From Gammaproteobacteria bacterium (GTDB taxonomy: Bacteria; Pseudomonadota; Gammaproteobacteria; Berkiellales; Berkiellaceae), in assembly GCA_016874315.1 (NCBI GenBank), contig VGTX01000070.1, forward strand, positions 1 to 6,178: a stretch of DNA of 6,178 nucleotides, written 5' to 3'. Position 1 is the first letter of the stretch. Every line of letters begins with the position of its first letter. Positions 5,675 to 6,178 of the stretch are shown here, in pieces. The position numbers and the translations under genes are program-made. The notes under the pieces were generated by a model. It made no database searches, had not been told where the DNA came from, and saw nothing but the letters and a program-made list of their open reading frames with translations.

Positions 5675-5715
5675 TATGTCCGTATAATTACAGTATTTGT
5701 AACCTTAGCCACATG
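5675..5715. repeat. 41-bp dyad element 3
   Basis: The left arm is TATGTCCGTAT, the core AATTACAGTATTTGTAACC and the right arm TTAGCCACATG. The two arms do not pair with each other, but each pairs with an arm of element 4. TATAAT (5683-5688) spans the arm-core junction. Confidence 0.75.
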
Positions 5716-5768
5716 CCTAATCATATATTGGCAAGTTTCAGGCATTACTTGAATATTTTTAAGTTTAC

Positions 5769-5809
5769 CATGTGGCTATAATTACATTATGAGTAATTAT
5801 ACGGACATG
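5769..5809. repeat. 41-bp dyad element 4
   Basis: The left arm is CATGTGGCTAT, the core AATTACATTATGAGTAATT and the right arm ATACGGACATG. The whole element is an inverted copy of element 3 (about 31 of 41 positions match), including 16 perfect complementary bases, 5676-5691 against 5793-5808. TATAAT is at 5777-5782. Confidence 0.75.
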
Positions 5810-5860
5810 CTGATACAAGAAATTAAACATTTTGCTTGCGCCCCCTAAAAATAGATGTAT

Positions 5861-5901
5861 CATGTTCTTATAATTACACTATTTGTAATTTTGGAAGCAT
5901 G
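5861..5901. promoter_or_regulatory. 41-bp dyad element 5, probable abiEi operator
   Basis: The ends are CATGTTCTTAT and TTGGAAGCATG, imperfectly complementary. The core AATTACACTATTTGTAATT is a nearly perfect dyad with 7-bp arms. It ends eight bases before the abiEi start. It contains TATAAT (5869-5874), a consensus -10, and the only ribosome-site-like run, GGAAG (5893-5897). AbiEi proteins studied elsewhere bind inverted repeats in their own promoter, so this is the best operator candidate; no good -35 is visible. Confidence 0.65.
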
Positions 5902-5909
5902 GCAATTAT

Positions 5910-6178
5910 ATGAATCTACAGTCTTACATAAAACACCTCAGGAAATATGGGAAACGAGCCTTCACGATTGAAGAGATTTTGGAAGAATTCAAAGTATCTC
6001 GCAATTATGCCAGGGTGGCTTTATATCGCCTTATTCAAAGTGGCGACCTTGTCTCCCCGGCTAAAGCTTTTTATGTCATCGTACCTCCTGAATATCAAAC
6101 ATACGGTTGTATACCTGCAGAACAACTTATTCCCATACTCATGAAGCATCTAAATATCGATTATTATGTTGCCCTGTT
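5910..6178 (+). CDS. abiEi: AbiEi-family antitoxin/repressor of a type IV TA system, 5' part
   Basis: The frame stays open to the right window edge (89 complete codons). The N-terminus MNLQSYIKHLRKYGKRAFTI, the winged-helix segment EEILEEFKVSRNYARVALYR, then LIQSGDLVSP, FYVIVPPEYQ and PAEQLIPILMKHL match the AbiEi antitoxin family (recognised from memory). AbiEi represses the abiE promoter through its N-terminal winged helix. Through its C-terminal domain it counters AbiEii, a nucleotidyltransferase toxin that can abort phage infection. The C-terminal domain and the expected abiEii gene would lie past the window. The start at 5910 gives the family N-terminus, although the ribosome site is distant (GGAAG about 12 bases upstream). 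The array of dyad elements at 5533-5901 lies directly upstream. Confidence 0.9.
   Translation, partial: MNLQSYIKHLRKYGKRAFTIEEILEEFKVSRNYARVALYRLIQSGDLVSPAKAFYVIVPPEYQTYGCIPAEQLIPILMKHLNIDYYVAL

Noticed and set aside
5533..5901. CRISPR-like repeat array
   Set aside because: The units are dyads with variable arms and alternating orientation, spacing is uneven for the first pair, and no near-identical repeats separated by unique spacers are seen.
5947..6144. 65-codon plus-strand ORF inside abiEi
   Set aside because: It lies in another frame of the clearly homologous AbiEi reading frame, which runs from 5910 and carries the family motifs.

Overview
The window looks like an accessory 'toxin-antitoxin and selfish gene' island from an AT-rich proteobacterium. 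The gene set (two regulatory Fic enzymes, a HipBA-type locus, an AbiE-type antitoxin, an IS200/IS605 transposase and several decayed kinase genes) is the kind I associate with host- or amoeba-associated alpha- or gammaproteobacteria. That taxonomic guess is an inference from gene style and composition; the sequence contains no taxonomic marker.

Layout. (1) 1-303: the 3' part of an IS200/IS605-type tnpA, entered within its HUH motif, followed by a right-end-like hairpin. (2) 322-3660: two successive cassettes with the same order, namely a ~100-bp repeat, a fic gene, then the start of an aminoglycoside-phosphotransferase-like gene that overlaps the fic stop codon. The flanks of the two cassettes are close copies (322-422 with 1949-2050; 1752-1811 with 3388-3446). 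The two fic genes between them are clearly different proteins. Both kinase genes are broken: the first is cut after about 20 codons, and the second has frameshifts and no 3' end. (3) 3666-4610, minus strand: an intact kinase-fold phosphotransferase with an apparent signal peptide. (4) 4669-5120, minus strand: an intact HipB-like repressor gene, with a 10-bp-arm palindrome over its predicted promoter, followed by a small remnant of its HipA toxin partner. (5) 5252-5526: two tiny overlapping ORFs of unknown function. (6) 5533-5901: five copies of a 41-bp dyad element that share an architecture (CATG-type ends, 11-bp variable arms, a 19-bp conserved core), the last ending 8 bp before (7) abiEi (5910 to the window end), the antitoxin/repressor gene of a type IV AbiE system. 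Its toxin gene would lie beyond the window.

How it fits together. The two Fic proteins each carry an intact catalytic motif and an N-terminal self-inhibitory motif, so they are probably live, self-restrained AMP-transferases with C-terminal winged-helix-like ends. HipB survives without a toxin. The cassette flanks suggest that the fic gene is the variable part of a module recombined at conserved ends. The array of 41-bp elements before abiEi is the most unusual feature. It may be an extended AbiEi operator, a family of small palindromic mobile elements, or both.
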